Shown here piece after piece: positions 1-6,099 of a stretch of DNA of 6,381 nucleotides. The first letter of the stretch is position 1. Every line of letters starts with the position of its first letter. The notes beneath the pieces are model-generated. The model was given only the letters and a program-made list of their open reading frames with translations. It was not told the origin of the DNA and searched no databases. The translations under genes were made by a program, and so were the position numbers. Source of the stretch: UBA8518 sp041659585 (GTDB lineage Bacteria; Patescibacteriota; Minisyncoccia; Moranbacterales; UBA2206); the NCBI GenBank assembly GCA_041659585.1, contig JBAZXY010000078.1, positions 1 through 6,381 of the forward strand, in the 5' to 3' direction.

Positions 1-2
1 AA

Positions 3-1556
3 TCATTGCAGACGGATAACAAGGTGGTTGTTTTTGTGAATGACTATGTCGAAGGAGTGATTCGAGGGGAGAAAAGCATCATTGGGCAGCTTGATTTGCC
101 GGATAGGGTGCAAGTGCGGACAATTCACGGTGAGGATGATATGCAGCAACGAAAAATGATTCAAAGTGAGTTCAATTTGGGGCAGGAAAAAATGGTGCTA
201 TTTGTCAGCGGCGATACGGCTGATGTGGGGGTGGATTTTTCAGGAGCGGATCGGATGATTCACTATAATGAGCCATGGACTATTTATGATAAAAAACAAC
301 AAATTGGACGGGCCTATCGAGAAGGTTTGAACCATGATTTAGTGGCGTCGACCTTGGTTGTGGGCGGCACGATTGAAGAAGGGATGTATAATTATATTCG
401 CAAAAAAGAAAAAGCCATTGAGAAACTGATTTCAGGCATTCCTATCAGTGAGGCGGAAAAGTTGATGCTGGAAAAAGATGAGAAGCGCGCCGGTTCTGAT
501 TTGAATGTGGATAGCGAATTTGCGGAATATTATTTTTCTGCACTGAAAGGCTTGATGCGTATGTTTGGTTACACTAAAGGAGCGGGTGAGGTCGGTTATA
601 ATGCATTTATCCGCGAACATGGTGAAAAGTATGCGCAGTTCTATCAACAGATGGGTATGCGGAGCTATCAAGCCAACACAGCCAGGGTGAGCGCTGCGAT
701 GATCAGTCGCTTTATGGAGGAGAATGGCCGCAGTGGCGAAGAGGTGAAAATCTTGGATATGGCGTCCGGTCCGGAGCTTATGAAAAAACATGCGCCAAAA
801 GAATGGCAAGACAGAATTTTTAGCTTGGATTTGAATGCACATCATTTCACTAATGGCGCTACTAGCAAAGCAATGGTGGGGAGCTTTGTGGATCTTCCTA
901 TCAAGGAAGGATCTATGGATTTTGTGACCTTTAATCTGGCAATCCAGGAGTCTAGCATCGCAATTACGAAAAAGGATTACGAAGGAGTCAAGATATTTTA
1001 TGAATTGAATCACGTGCTAAAAATCGGTGGCCGGGCCTCTATCATTTTTGATTATTCGTTGGATTATAAAAATAAGGCTGGTTTTTTTGAAAATTTGCAA
1101 AAATTTGGATTTGCGGTTGTGGAAGAAGAAAGTGGGGAGTTGTCAGCTGGGAAAAACTATCAAGCTAAAACTCTTACTTTGAAAAAAGAAAAAGAACTGA
1201 CAGTGGATTTTGACGAGTTGGTTGCGGATATGGGAGCTGAAAAAATTAAGTGGTTTAAATTTGGTGAAAACAAAGTTAGTCAATCTTCCCTGCGCGATAC
1301 GCGTAAGATTATTAGTGGCTTCAAATTGAATGGCCGGGAATATGAAATTGATTTGAATGAGGGTGACCGCGCTGTTTTGGCAGAGGAGCAAGAAATCATT
1401 ACGCAAGCTGAGCAATTGAAAGCCGGTAGGCGAATAGAGGAAATTCCGAAAGCAGCTATTATCCAGAATGGGTTTTGTCGGTATTGGAATGGCAGTCACT
1501 ATGTGTTGTTTAAAAAACTAAAAACCGATAACGGAGCGGTGATTATAAAGGAATAG
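3..1556 (+). CDS. SNF2-like helicase C-terminal lobe fused to a class I SAM methyltransferase (5' partial)
   Basis: The reading frame is open to the left edge, and the first candidate start (TTG at 6) falls inside a helicase fold, so the gene begins outside the window. Residues are numbered from that TTG. Residues 7-140 form a superfamily 2 helicase second lobe: a strand at 7-12, HGEDDMQQRKMIQSEFN at 41-57, a motif V-like GVDFSGADR at 75-83, and motif VI QIGRAYR at 99-105 with its arginine finger positions. This is typical of SNF2-type ATPases. A helical linker covers about 145-245. Residues 247-395 look like a Rossmann methyltransferase: motif I ILDMASGPE (249-257), an acidic residue after strand 2 (D275), and a LPIKEGSMDFVTFNLAI stretch (297-313), then LKIGG (338-342). 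There is no DPPY/NPPF motif, so a DNA amino-methyltransferase is unlikely; the layout is closer to Methyltransf_11 or Rrp8-like RNA enzymes. Residues 397-516 are unassigned. The substrate is unknown. Walker motifs would lie upstream, outside the window. Confidence 0.85.
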   Translation, partial: SLQTDNKVVVFVNDYVEGVIRGEKSIIGQLDLPDRVQVRTIHGEDDMQQRKMIQSEFNLGQEKMVLFVSGDTADVGVDFSGADRMIHYNEPWTIYDKKQQIGRAYREGLNHDLVASTLVVGGTIEEGMYNYIRKKEKAIEKLISGIPISEAEKLMLEKDEKRAGSDLNVDSEFAEYYFSALKGLMRMFGYTKGAGEVGYNAFIREHGEKYAQFYQQMGMRSYQANTARVSAAMISRFMEENGRSGEEVKILDMASGPELMKKHAPKEWQDRIFSLDLNAHHFTNGATSKAMVGSFVDLPIKEGSMDFVTFNLAIQESSIAITKKDYEGVKIFYELNHVLKIGGRASIIFDYSLDYKNKAGFFENLQKFGFAVVEEESGELSAGKNYQAKTLTLKKEKELTVDFDELVADMGAEKIKWFKFGENKVSQSSLRDTRKIISGFKLNGREYEIDLNEGDRAVLAEEQEIITQAEQLKAGRRIEEIPKAAIIQNGFCRYWNGSHYVLFKKLKTDNGAVIIKE

Positions 1557-1578
1557 GTCTGGAAAATTGTCCATAAAA

Positions 1579-1621
1579 AAGAGGCGCGGATCGGTTTCGA
1601 TCAGAGCCTCTTGGCTTTTTT
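1579..1621. terminator. Bidirectional intrinsic terminator between convergent genes
   Basis: An outer stem AAGAGGC/GCCTCTT (1579-1585 with 1606-1612) and an inner stem GATCG/CGATC (1589-1593 with 1598-1602) are separated by a 3x3 internal loop and capped by GTTT. A T6 run follows at 1616-1621 on the + strand. An A6 run at 1575-1580 gives a T-run immediately after the stem on the - strand. The hairpin sits 22 bases past the stop of the helicase-methyltransferase gene and 16 bases past the stop of the - strand gene, so it fits both. The + strand T-run is offset three bases from the stem, so termination may be cleaner on the - strand. Confidence 0.85.
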
Positions 1622-1637
1622 AGCGCGCGTGGGAATG

Positions 1638-1901
1638 TCAGGTTGGCGCATGGGTGGATAGTTGGTCAATTACGGATTGTTTGTATTTCTCTACTGCCTC
1701 CCATCCTTTTGGGGTTACTGTGTAGGCAGGCACTTCACCAAGCTGTTGCATGATCTCTGTCTGTGATAGATAGCTTTCTCGAATGAGAAAGGTCATGCTT
1801 CTCCCAAAAAATAGGAAAACATCAATGCTAGTGCTCAATATATTGCCACCCAAGAGGGCAAGTGTAACTAAGGCTTTTTGCTGCTCGGCAGATAAATGCA
1901 T
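1638..1901 (-). CDS. Small hypothetical protein, 87 aa, possible winged-helix-like fold
   Basis: The ATG at 1901 is chosen over the in-frame TTG at 1928 because an AGGAGA Shine-Dalgarno (complement of 1908-1913) lies six bases upstream of it. This is the clearest ribosome binding site in the window, and it would lie inside the coding region if the TTG were used. The 87-residue product starts MHLSAEQQKALVTLALLGG, has a hydrophobic middle, and ends in SQTEIMQQLGEVPAYTVTPKGWEAVEKYKQ-like sequence split over a helix, a short strand (AYTVTPKG) and a final helix. That last part resembles the wing and closing helix of small winged helix-turn-helix regulators (Y-x-[LVT]-T-x-x-G), but the match is by eye and weak. 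It has no cysteines. The hydrophobic stretch is too broken by polar residues for a confident membrane helix. It stands alone, convergent with the helicase gene and divergent from the permease operon. No function is assigned. Confidence 0.7.
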   Translation of the reverse strand: MHLSAEQQKALVTLALLGGNILSTSIDVFLFFGRSMTFLIRESYLSQTEIMQQLGEVPAYTVTPKGWEAVEKYKQSVIDQLSTHAPT

Positions 1902-1923
1902 AGCGTATCTCCTATGTGTTTTT

Positions 1924-1935
1924 GGCAATATTGCC
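1924..1935. promoter_or_regulatory. Perfect 12-base palindrome upstream of the small - strand gene
   Basis: GGCAATATTGCC is a perfect inverted repeat of 6+6 bases with no spacer. It lies 10 bases upstream of the Shine-Dalgarno and 22 bases upstream of the ATG of the - strand gene. The position would suit an operator overlapping the transcription start or the early 5' leader. It has no T-run, so it is not a terminator. That it binds a regulator is an inference; an isolated 12-base palindrome can occur by chance. Confidence 0.35.
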
Positions 1936-2028
1936 GGATGGATTGGTGAATAAGATTTTTAAAGACCATAGATTAGCATAGCACATAATCGTTCTTTTGT
2001 CCAGCCCATCGTCGCTAGGGAAAAATTG

Positions 2029-2037
2029 TGATAAGAT
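2029..2037 (+). promoter_or_regulatory. Putative extended -10 promoter for the permease operon
   Basis: TGATAAGAT reads as an extended -10 element (TG-N-TAAGAT), with 41 bases between the hexamer and the ATG at 2079. No convincing -35 hexamer is seen at 16-18 bases upstream, which extended -10 promoters can tolerate. This is the best candidate in the 177-base region between the divergent genes, and the three-gene operon needs a promoter there because the upstream gene points the other way. Confidence 0.4.
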
Positions 2038-2078
2038 GAAGGTGTTAATGAATAGTGCTAAATTTTTTCTAAAAATAT

Positions 2079-2891
2079 ATGTCAGAACAAATGCCTCAAT
2101 GGGGTTTTGCGGATCAAGAAAAAGTAATTATTGATGCTAAACAAGAAAAAGCACCAGAAGGAGCGAATGTTTTGATGGATTTTATTGATGAAAAATATTT
2201 TGAGAATTTTTTGAATAAATTAGATGCCATCGAAGAATCAAATGCAAGTAAGTCAGAGGCGGAGAGGGTGAACATTGATGAAGTGGGGGAGCTTTTGGGG
2301 GTTGATATCAAAGAGATGCGGAGTTTTATCGACAACAAGCTTCCTGAATTAGTAGAAAAAGTTCATCTTATGAATAAGGCGGAAAATATTCAAATGGAGA
2401 ATATTAGTAGCTTGATGGATGTTTTGGGAAATTCTATCATTACAATCTTCAACAGGATTATCTGGGTGCTGGAAAACTTTCGCAATACTGATCCGGTCGT
2501 GCAAGAAAAGATTCACAATCCACAATCAATAACTAGGAAGGTTATCGATTTGTATTCCAAGAGCGAGGGTCGCTCTGGCGTAGCATCTTATTATATTAAT
2601 ACCTTATGCACTGATAGCGAAAAATTGAAAATGGAAATCAGCACCAAAGACGGTTTTTTGCAAAATTATCAGGAGTATTTCCATAGCATCACGATGAATG
2701 GAGGGACAACAACTTATTTTCCCAATGGAGGAAAAAAATTGGCCTATTTTAAATTTTTTAATGAACTGGAGTCTGGTAGTATTAATGCGGAAAACCTGGA
2801 AAAGGCTCTGGGTGAATTGGATGATAAGATTATTGATACGGAAAAAATTAGGAAATCCAAATTGGTTAAAAATACTAATCAGGTATTATGA
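2079..2891 (+). CDS. Hypothetical soluble protein, 270 aa, first gene of the permease operon
   Basis: I do not recognise this family. The product has no signal peptide and no clear membrane segment. A hydrophobic stretch at about 112-133 (SLMDVLGNSI onward to WVLENF) looks amphipathic rather than transmembrane. Charged residues dominate, and long helical-looking stretches at 36-60, 77-135 and 235-262 suggest a mostly alpha-helical cytoplasmic protein. An aromatic and glycine-rich patch at 200-226, with MNGGTTTYFPNGGKK in its middle, is the most distinctive part. The gene ends in an ATGA overlap with the first permease half, so it is translationally coupled to the membrane proteins and may be a soluble partner or regulator of them. 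That role is inference from context. No Shine-Dalgarno precedes the ATG: the leader is AT-rich. An alternative start is the ATG four codons in (2091). Confidence 0.8.
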   Translation: MSEQMPQWGFADQEKVIIDAKQEKAPEGANVLMDFIDEKYFENFLNKLDAIEESNASKSEAERVNIDEVGELLGVDIKEMRSFIDNKLPELVEKVHLMNKAENIQMENISSLMDVLGNSIITIFNRIIWVLENFRNTDPVVQEKIHNPQSITRKVIDLYSKSEGRSGVASYYINTLCTDSEKLKMEISTKDGFLQNYQEYFHSITMNGGTTTYFPNGGKKLAYFKFFNELESGSINAENLEKALGELDDKIIDTEKIRKSKLVKNTNQVL

Positions 2892-3298
2892 AAACGGCTT
2901 TTAAAAAAACCATGCAAAATATCCAGACCGCCTTACCGATTGTGGCGGGTATTTTGTTGTTGCTTAGCCTGGTGAATCCGTTATTGGAAAAATATTACAC
3001 TAAGATATTTACGGGAAGCTATATATTAGATCCTTTAATTGGGGCTGTAGCCGGCAGCTTCTCTTTTGGCATTCCAATTGCCAGCTATGTGACTAGTGGA
3101 GAACTTCTGAAGGGGGGCGTGAGTTTTTTGGCTGTGGTAGCTTTTATTTTCTCTTGGACTACGGTCGGCGTGCCCATGTTGCCGCTGGAGGCTGCTCATT
3201 TGGGGAAAAAATTTGCCATTTGGAGAAATGCCATTAATTTTGTGGGAGCTATTTTGATAGCTATTCTCACCGTAACAACCTTAAGAATAATGCAATGA
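2888..3298 (+). CDS. Permease half, COG0701/ArsP-like, 136 aa (first of a pair)
   Basis: A short integral membrane protein with about three or four helices: 14-31, roughly 46-66, 78-100 and 113-133. The core GSFSFGIPIASYVTSGELL (56-74), followed by KGGVSFLAVVAFIFSWTTVG (75-94), resembles the conserved half-repeat of the predicted permeases of COG0701 (DUF318, ArsP_1-type, YraQ relatives). The family's single-chain members run to 300 residues or more, so at 136 residues this is one half only, and the next gene supplies the other. It starts in an ATGA overlap with the gene before and ends in another with the gene after, giving strict coupling. A weak AGG (2881-2883) precedes the start. Substrate unknown: ArsP members export trivalent organoarsenicals, but no cysteine is present in this half, so that specificity should not be carried over. 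Confidence 0.7.
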   Translation: MKTAFKKTMQNIQTALPIVAGILLLLSLVNPLLEKYYTKIFTGSYILDPLIGAVAGSFSFGIPIASYVTSGELLKGGVSFLAVVAFIFSWTTVGVPMLPLEAAHLGKKFAIWRNAINFVGAILIAILTVTTLRIMQ

Positions 3299-3825
3299 GG
3301 CAATATCTCAGAAAGATTCCTAATGGCCTGAAATTTTTTCTGGCAGTAATTAGTCTTTATGCTATTATTTATTTTTCCAGGCCAGAATTGGCGCTGGAAG
3401 CGTTTCATAGTTTTCTAGGGACGTTCTTACAGGTCTTACCCATATTGCTCATGGTATTTTTTATGATATTTTTAAGTTATATCTTTGTGAAGCCAGCTAT
3501 AGTGAGGCGTCATTTGGGTCACGATTCCGGTCTGAAAGGCTGGATCTATACCATCTTCGGCTCCATGCTGATTGCTGGACCTCCCTATGTGTTGTTTCCA
3601 TTGCTAGGAGAGCTTAGGGAACATGGCATGAAATATTCCCTCATTGCCACTTTTATGAATAACCGTAATGTGCAACCAGCTTTTCTGCCGGTTATTGCCT
3701 ATTATTTTGGTTGGCAATTTTCCCTTGTTTTTGGTGGATACGTCTTGCTATTTGCCATTTCTTCAGGGATGCTGATGGAGAGAATAATGCAAGAAAAAAA
3801 CACTTTTTCTGATAGAATGAAATAA
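3295..3825 (+). CDS. Permease half, COG0701/ArsP-like, 176 aa (second of a pair)
   Basis: An integral membrane protein with about five hydrophobic segments: 12-28, 41-65, 83-104, 114-138 and 141-162. After a basic loop with RRHLGHDSGLKGW (71-83) comes GSMLIAGPPYVLFPLLGELR (89-108), then a helix containing LIATFMNNRNVQPAFLPV (116-133). This arrangement (basic loop, GP-rich helix, N-R-[NA]-V before a proline helix) fits the COG0701 predicted permeases. The pattern G-x-P-x7-GEL-x3-G at 95-111 occurs in the same spacing in the preceding protein (61-77), so the two chains appear to be homologous halves of one transporter. It overlaps the preceding gene by ATGA and is the last gene of the operon; no GC-rich terminator hairpin is seen between it and corA. 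Substrate unknown. Confidence 0.7.
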   Translation: MRQYLRKIPNGLKFFLAVISLYAIIYFSRPELALEAFHSFLGTFLQVLPILLMVFFMIFLSYIFVKPAIVRRHLGHDSGLKGWIYTIFGSMLIAGPPYVLFPLLGELREHGMKYSLIATFMNNRNVQPAFLPVIAYYFGWQFSLVFGGYVLLFAISSGMLMERIMQEKNTFSDRMK

Positions 3826-3913
3826 TTGAAAAATAAGTTCAAATAGAGTTTAAAAATCTAATTCCAGTAGTTGTCTAGGGATTATATTTAATTTCGCGTA
3901 AAGAAAATATTTT

Positions 3914-3922
3914 TGCTATAAT
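3914..3922 (+). promoter_or_regulatory. Extended -10 promoter of corA
   Basis: TGCTATAAT is a consensus extended -10 element (TG-N-TATAAT) with its hexamer 31 bases before the corA ATG. A poor -35 (TTCGCG at 3893-3898, spacing 18) is the best available. The surrounding 128-base intergenic region is strongly AT-rich, and the consensus hexamer supports separate transcription of corA from the permease operon. Confidence 0.65.
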
Positions 3923-3953
3923 AAGGTAGCTATATTTAAAATATACATTTCTT

Positions 3954-4874
3954 ATGATTAATATTTATTATCGCTCAGTTAAAGAGGAGAGATTAAATAC
4001 CCTGGATAGCTTTAAGACAGGCTCCTGGGTCAATGTCTATGACCCAACGGAGGATGAATTAGAGGAGTTGGTGAAGATGCTGGGCATAGAAAAGGATTTG
4101 CTTCATGATGCCCTCGATCCCTATGAGGTTCCCCGCTTGGAGCAGGAAAGCGGAGTGATTTATGTTTTTGCCAGGGTTCCGAAAAAGAGGCAGCAAGAAA
4201 TAACCACCGTGCCCATCTTGGTGGTGCTGGGGGATGACTTTGTACTAACAGTTTCCCGGGAAAAATTGGATTTTTTGGATGAATTTACTAAAAAAAGAGT
4301 GGATTTTTTTACTACGCAAAAAATCAAGTTTTTCTTAAAAATATTCCTAAGTGTTAATAGGCAATATGAGCTTTTTTTAATAAATATCAATAAAGCCATT
4401 CGTGGATTGAGGATTCGTTTGGAGAGAATGAGTAATAGGGATTTGATTCATTTCGTCGATTTTGAAAGAGTCCTGAATGATTTTTTATCCGCCTTGACTC
4501 CAGCTGGTTCAGTCCTGCAAAAAATGCTTAATGGAAGAAATGTGACTCTCTATGAGGATGACCGTGACCTAGTGGAAGATATTTTTTTGAGTAACGGACA
4601 AATGGTTGAAATGGCAAAATCTACTTTGCGCTATGTAGTGAACATTCGAGACACCTATTCAAACATTATTACGCAAGACTTGAATCGAGTAATGAAGATC
4701 CTGACTTCGTTGACAATTCTGCTGACAATACCAACGATGATCTTTAGTTTTTATGGCATGAATGTGGATATACCTCACACGGCCTATCCTCAGGCATATA
4801 TCCTCATTTTGGTTTTAACAGTTTTTATTTCAACTCTAATCTTCGCTTTGTTCAAGCGAAATCGCTGGTTGTAG
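3954..4874 (+). CDS. corA: CorA-family magnesium/divalent cation channel
   Basis: CorA proteins form inner-membrane homopentamers that let Mg2+ (and in some members Co2+, Ni2+ or Zn2+) into the cell. The 306-residue length is typical. The N-terminal cytosolic domain shows family landmarks: SWVNVYDPTEDELEEL (24-39), a DALDPYEVPRLE stretch (52-63) and TTVPILVVLGDDFVLTV (84-100). A long helical region leads to TM1 (about 248-266), with IPTMIFSFYGMN at 259-270 carrying the diagnostic YGMN pore signature (267-270). A short periplasmic loop follows, then TM2 (about 283-300), and the protein ends in a basic KRNRWL tail. The SFYGMNVDIP form resembles Gram-positive-type CorA proteins more than the enterobacterial one. 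No Shine-Dalgarno precedes the ATG; an extended -10 promoter lies upstream. The gene is flanked by gaps of 128 and 83 bases and looks monocistronic. Ion preference cannot be read from the sequence. Confidence 0.95.
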   Translation: MINIYYRSVKEERLNTLDSFKTGSWVNVYDPTEDELEELVKMLGIEKDLLHDALDPYEVPRLEQESGVIYVFARVPKKRQQEITTVPILVVLGDDFVLTVSREKLDFLDEFTKKRVDFFTTQKIKFFLKIFLSVNRQYELFLININKAIRGLRIRLERMSNRDLIHFVDFERVLNDFLSALTPAGSVLQKMLNGRNVTLYEDDRDLVEDIFLSNGQMVEMAKSTLRYVVNIRDTYSNIITQDLNRVMKILTSLTILLTIPTMIFSFYGMNVDIPHTAYPQAYILILVLTVFISTLIFALFKRNRWL

Positions 4875-4957
4875 GATGAGTGAGTGGCTATAAATTTAGA
4901 ATAAAGTGCGGGAAATGTTTTTTAGGGGTATTTTTTTAATTTACTTAAATAAAAAAA

Positions 4958-6094
4958 ATGAAAAAGCTGGCTATTTTAGGGAGCACGGGGAATGTGGGCA
5001 CGCAAGTTTTGGATGTGGTGGACCAATATCCCGATAAATTTAAAGTTATTGCGCTTACGGCCAATGGCAACATTAAACTGTTGAAAGAGCAAATAGCTAA
5101 ATACCAGCCATTGTTTGTGGGAGTGGCAGATGAGAAAAAAGCCGAGGAGTTAAAAGGGCAAGTTCAGGTGCCTATTTTTTTTGGCGCGCAGACGAATGTA
5201 CAAATCGCCGAGTTGGAGGAATATGATACATTGGTCAATTGCGTGGTGAGTTTAGTGGGCATCGAAGCTACTTTGGCTGCGATAGAAAAAAAGAAAAATG
5301 TGGCTTTGGCTAATAAAGAAACTTTGGTGGCGGCTGGAGAAATTGTTATGCGACGAGCCAAGGAAAATGGCGTGACCATCATGCCTATTGATTCTGAGCA
5401 TAGCGCTTTGTTTCAATGTCTCAATGGGGAGGACGTGAAAACGGTGCAGCAGTTAATTATTACTTGTTCTGGCGGAGCTTTGCGGGACAAAACGAAAGTT
5501 GAAATTGAGGGGGCGACGGTAGCGGAGGCTTTGGGGCACAAGACCTGGGCGATGGGCCAAAAAATCACGATTGATTCGGCTACGCTTATGAACAAGGGCT
5601 TCGAAGTGATTGAGGCAATGTGGCTTTATGGGATGCCGATAGAAAAAATAAAGGTGATTGTGCATCCAGAAAGCATCATTCATTCTATGGTGGAATATAG
5701 TGATGCTAGTATTGTGGCTCAAATATCCGATCCGGATATGCGCCTACCCATTCAATATGCCTTGTCCTATCCGGAACGCTGGGAGGCACCCATCAAACGC
5801 TTTGATTTTAGTAAAAATATCACCTTTCAAGAACCGGATTTGGAGAGATTTCCTTGTTTGGGACTGGCCTTTTGGGCGGCGCGTGAATTGGGCACCTTGC
5901 CGGCGGTGATGAATGCTACTAATGATTTTATGGTGGGAAAGTTTTTGGCAGGAGAATGTCGCTTGATGGATATCTATAAAACTATCAAACAAGTAATGGA
6001 GGCTCATGTAAATATAAAAAATCCTACTCTTGAAGATATTAGAAATTCCATCGCGTGGTCTCAGGGGGAAGCGGAAATAATTTTTAATGCTTAG
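4958..6094 (+). CDS. dxr: 1-deoxy-D-xylulose 5-phosphate reductoisomerase (IspC/Dxr)
   Basis: It converts 1-deoxy-D-xylulose 5-phosphate to 2-C-methyl-D-erythritol 4-phosphate with NADPH and a divalent metal, the committed step of the MEP pathway, in the cytoplasm. The N-terminal NADPH-binding Rossmann fold shows GSTGNVG (8-14) and LANKETLVAAG (117-127). The metal-binding catalytic core shows PIDSEHSALFQCL (143-155), with ligands D145 and E147, and KITIDSATLMNKGFEVIEA (202-220), with N212, K213 and the third ligand E216. HPESIIHSMVEYSD (236-249) and a MNATND motif near 318-323 complete the family pattern. The 378-residue length is normal. The active-site loop reads SGGALR (171-176) where SGGPFR is usual, and H194-K-T-W replaces the common HPNW/HPTW; both histidine and tryptophan are kept. 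The ATG follows an A-rich leader with no Shine-Dalgarno. ispD follows after five bases, forming a MEP-pathway pair. Confidence 0.97.
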   Translation: MKKLAILGSTGNVGTQVLDVVDQYPDKFKVIALTANGNIKLLKEQIAKYQPLFVGVADEKKAEELKGQVQVPIFFGAQTNVQIAELEEYDTLVNCVVSLVGIEATLAAIEKKKNVALANKETLVAAGEIVMRRAKENGVTIMPIDSEHSALFQCLNGEDVKTVQQLIITCSGGALRDKTKVEIEGATVAEALGHKTWAMGQKITIDSATLMNKGFEVIEAMWLYGMPIEKIKVIVHPESIIHSMVEYSDASIVAQISDPDMRLPIQYALSYPERWEAPIKRFDFSKNITFQEPDLERFPCLGLAFWAARELGTLPAVMNATNDFMVGKFLAGECRLMDIYKTIKQVMEAHVNIKNPTLEDIRNSIAWSQGEAEIIFNA

Positions 6095-6099
6095 TTAGT

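Noticed and set aside
6..8. TTG at position 6 as the true start of the first gene
   Set aside because: The frame is open to the window edge, the TTG is followed at once by a helicase core strand, and the helicase first lobe with its Walker motifs is missing, so the gene is truncated by the window.
432..1013. A 193-codon open frame on the - strand inside the helicase-methyltransferase gene
   Set aside because: It lies wholly antisense to a gene with clear helicase and methyltransferase motifs. Its product is rich in His, Cys and Phe with no recognisable domain, as expected of a shadow frame.
1836..1845. A second AT-rich palindrome, CAATATATTG, inside the small - strand gene, resembling the upstream GGCAATATTGCC
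   Set aside because: It differs in spacing and flanks, lies within coding sequence, and AT palindromes of this length are common in low-GC DNA.
1902..1928. N-terminal extension of the small - strand gene to a TTG at 1928
   Set aside because: The extension would place the strong AGGAGA ribosome binding site inside the coding sequence; the ATG at 1901 is correctly spaced from it.
3826..3913. A terminator after the permease operon
   Set aside because: The stretch is AT-rich with no GC-containing stem followed by a T-run.
4869..4902. A possible dxr promoter (TATAAA at 4889-4894 or TAGAAT at 4897-4902)
   Set aside because: No -35 hexamer at suitable spacing and no extended -10 TG; the region is AT-rich enough for such hexamers to arise by chance.
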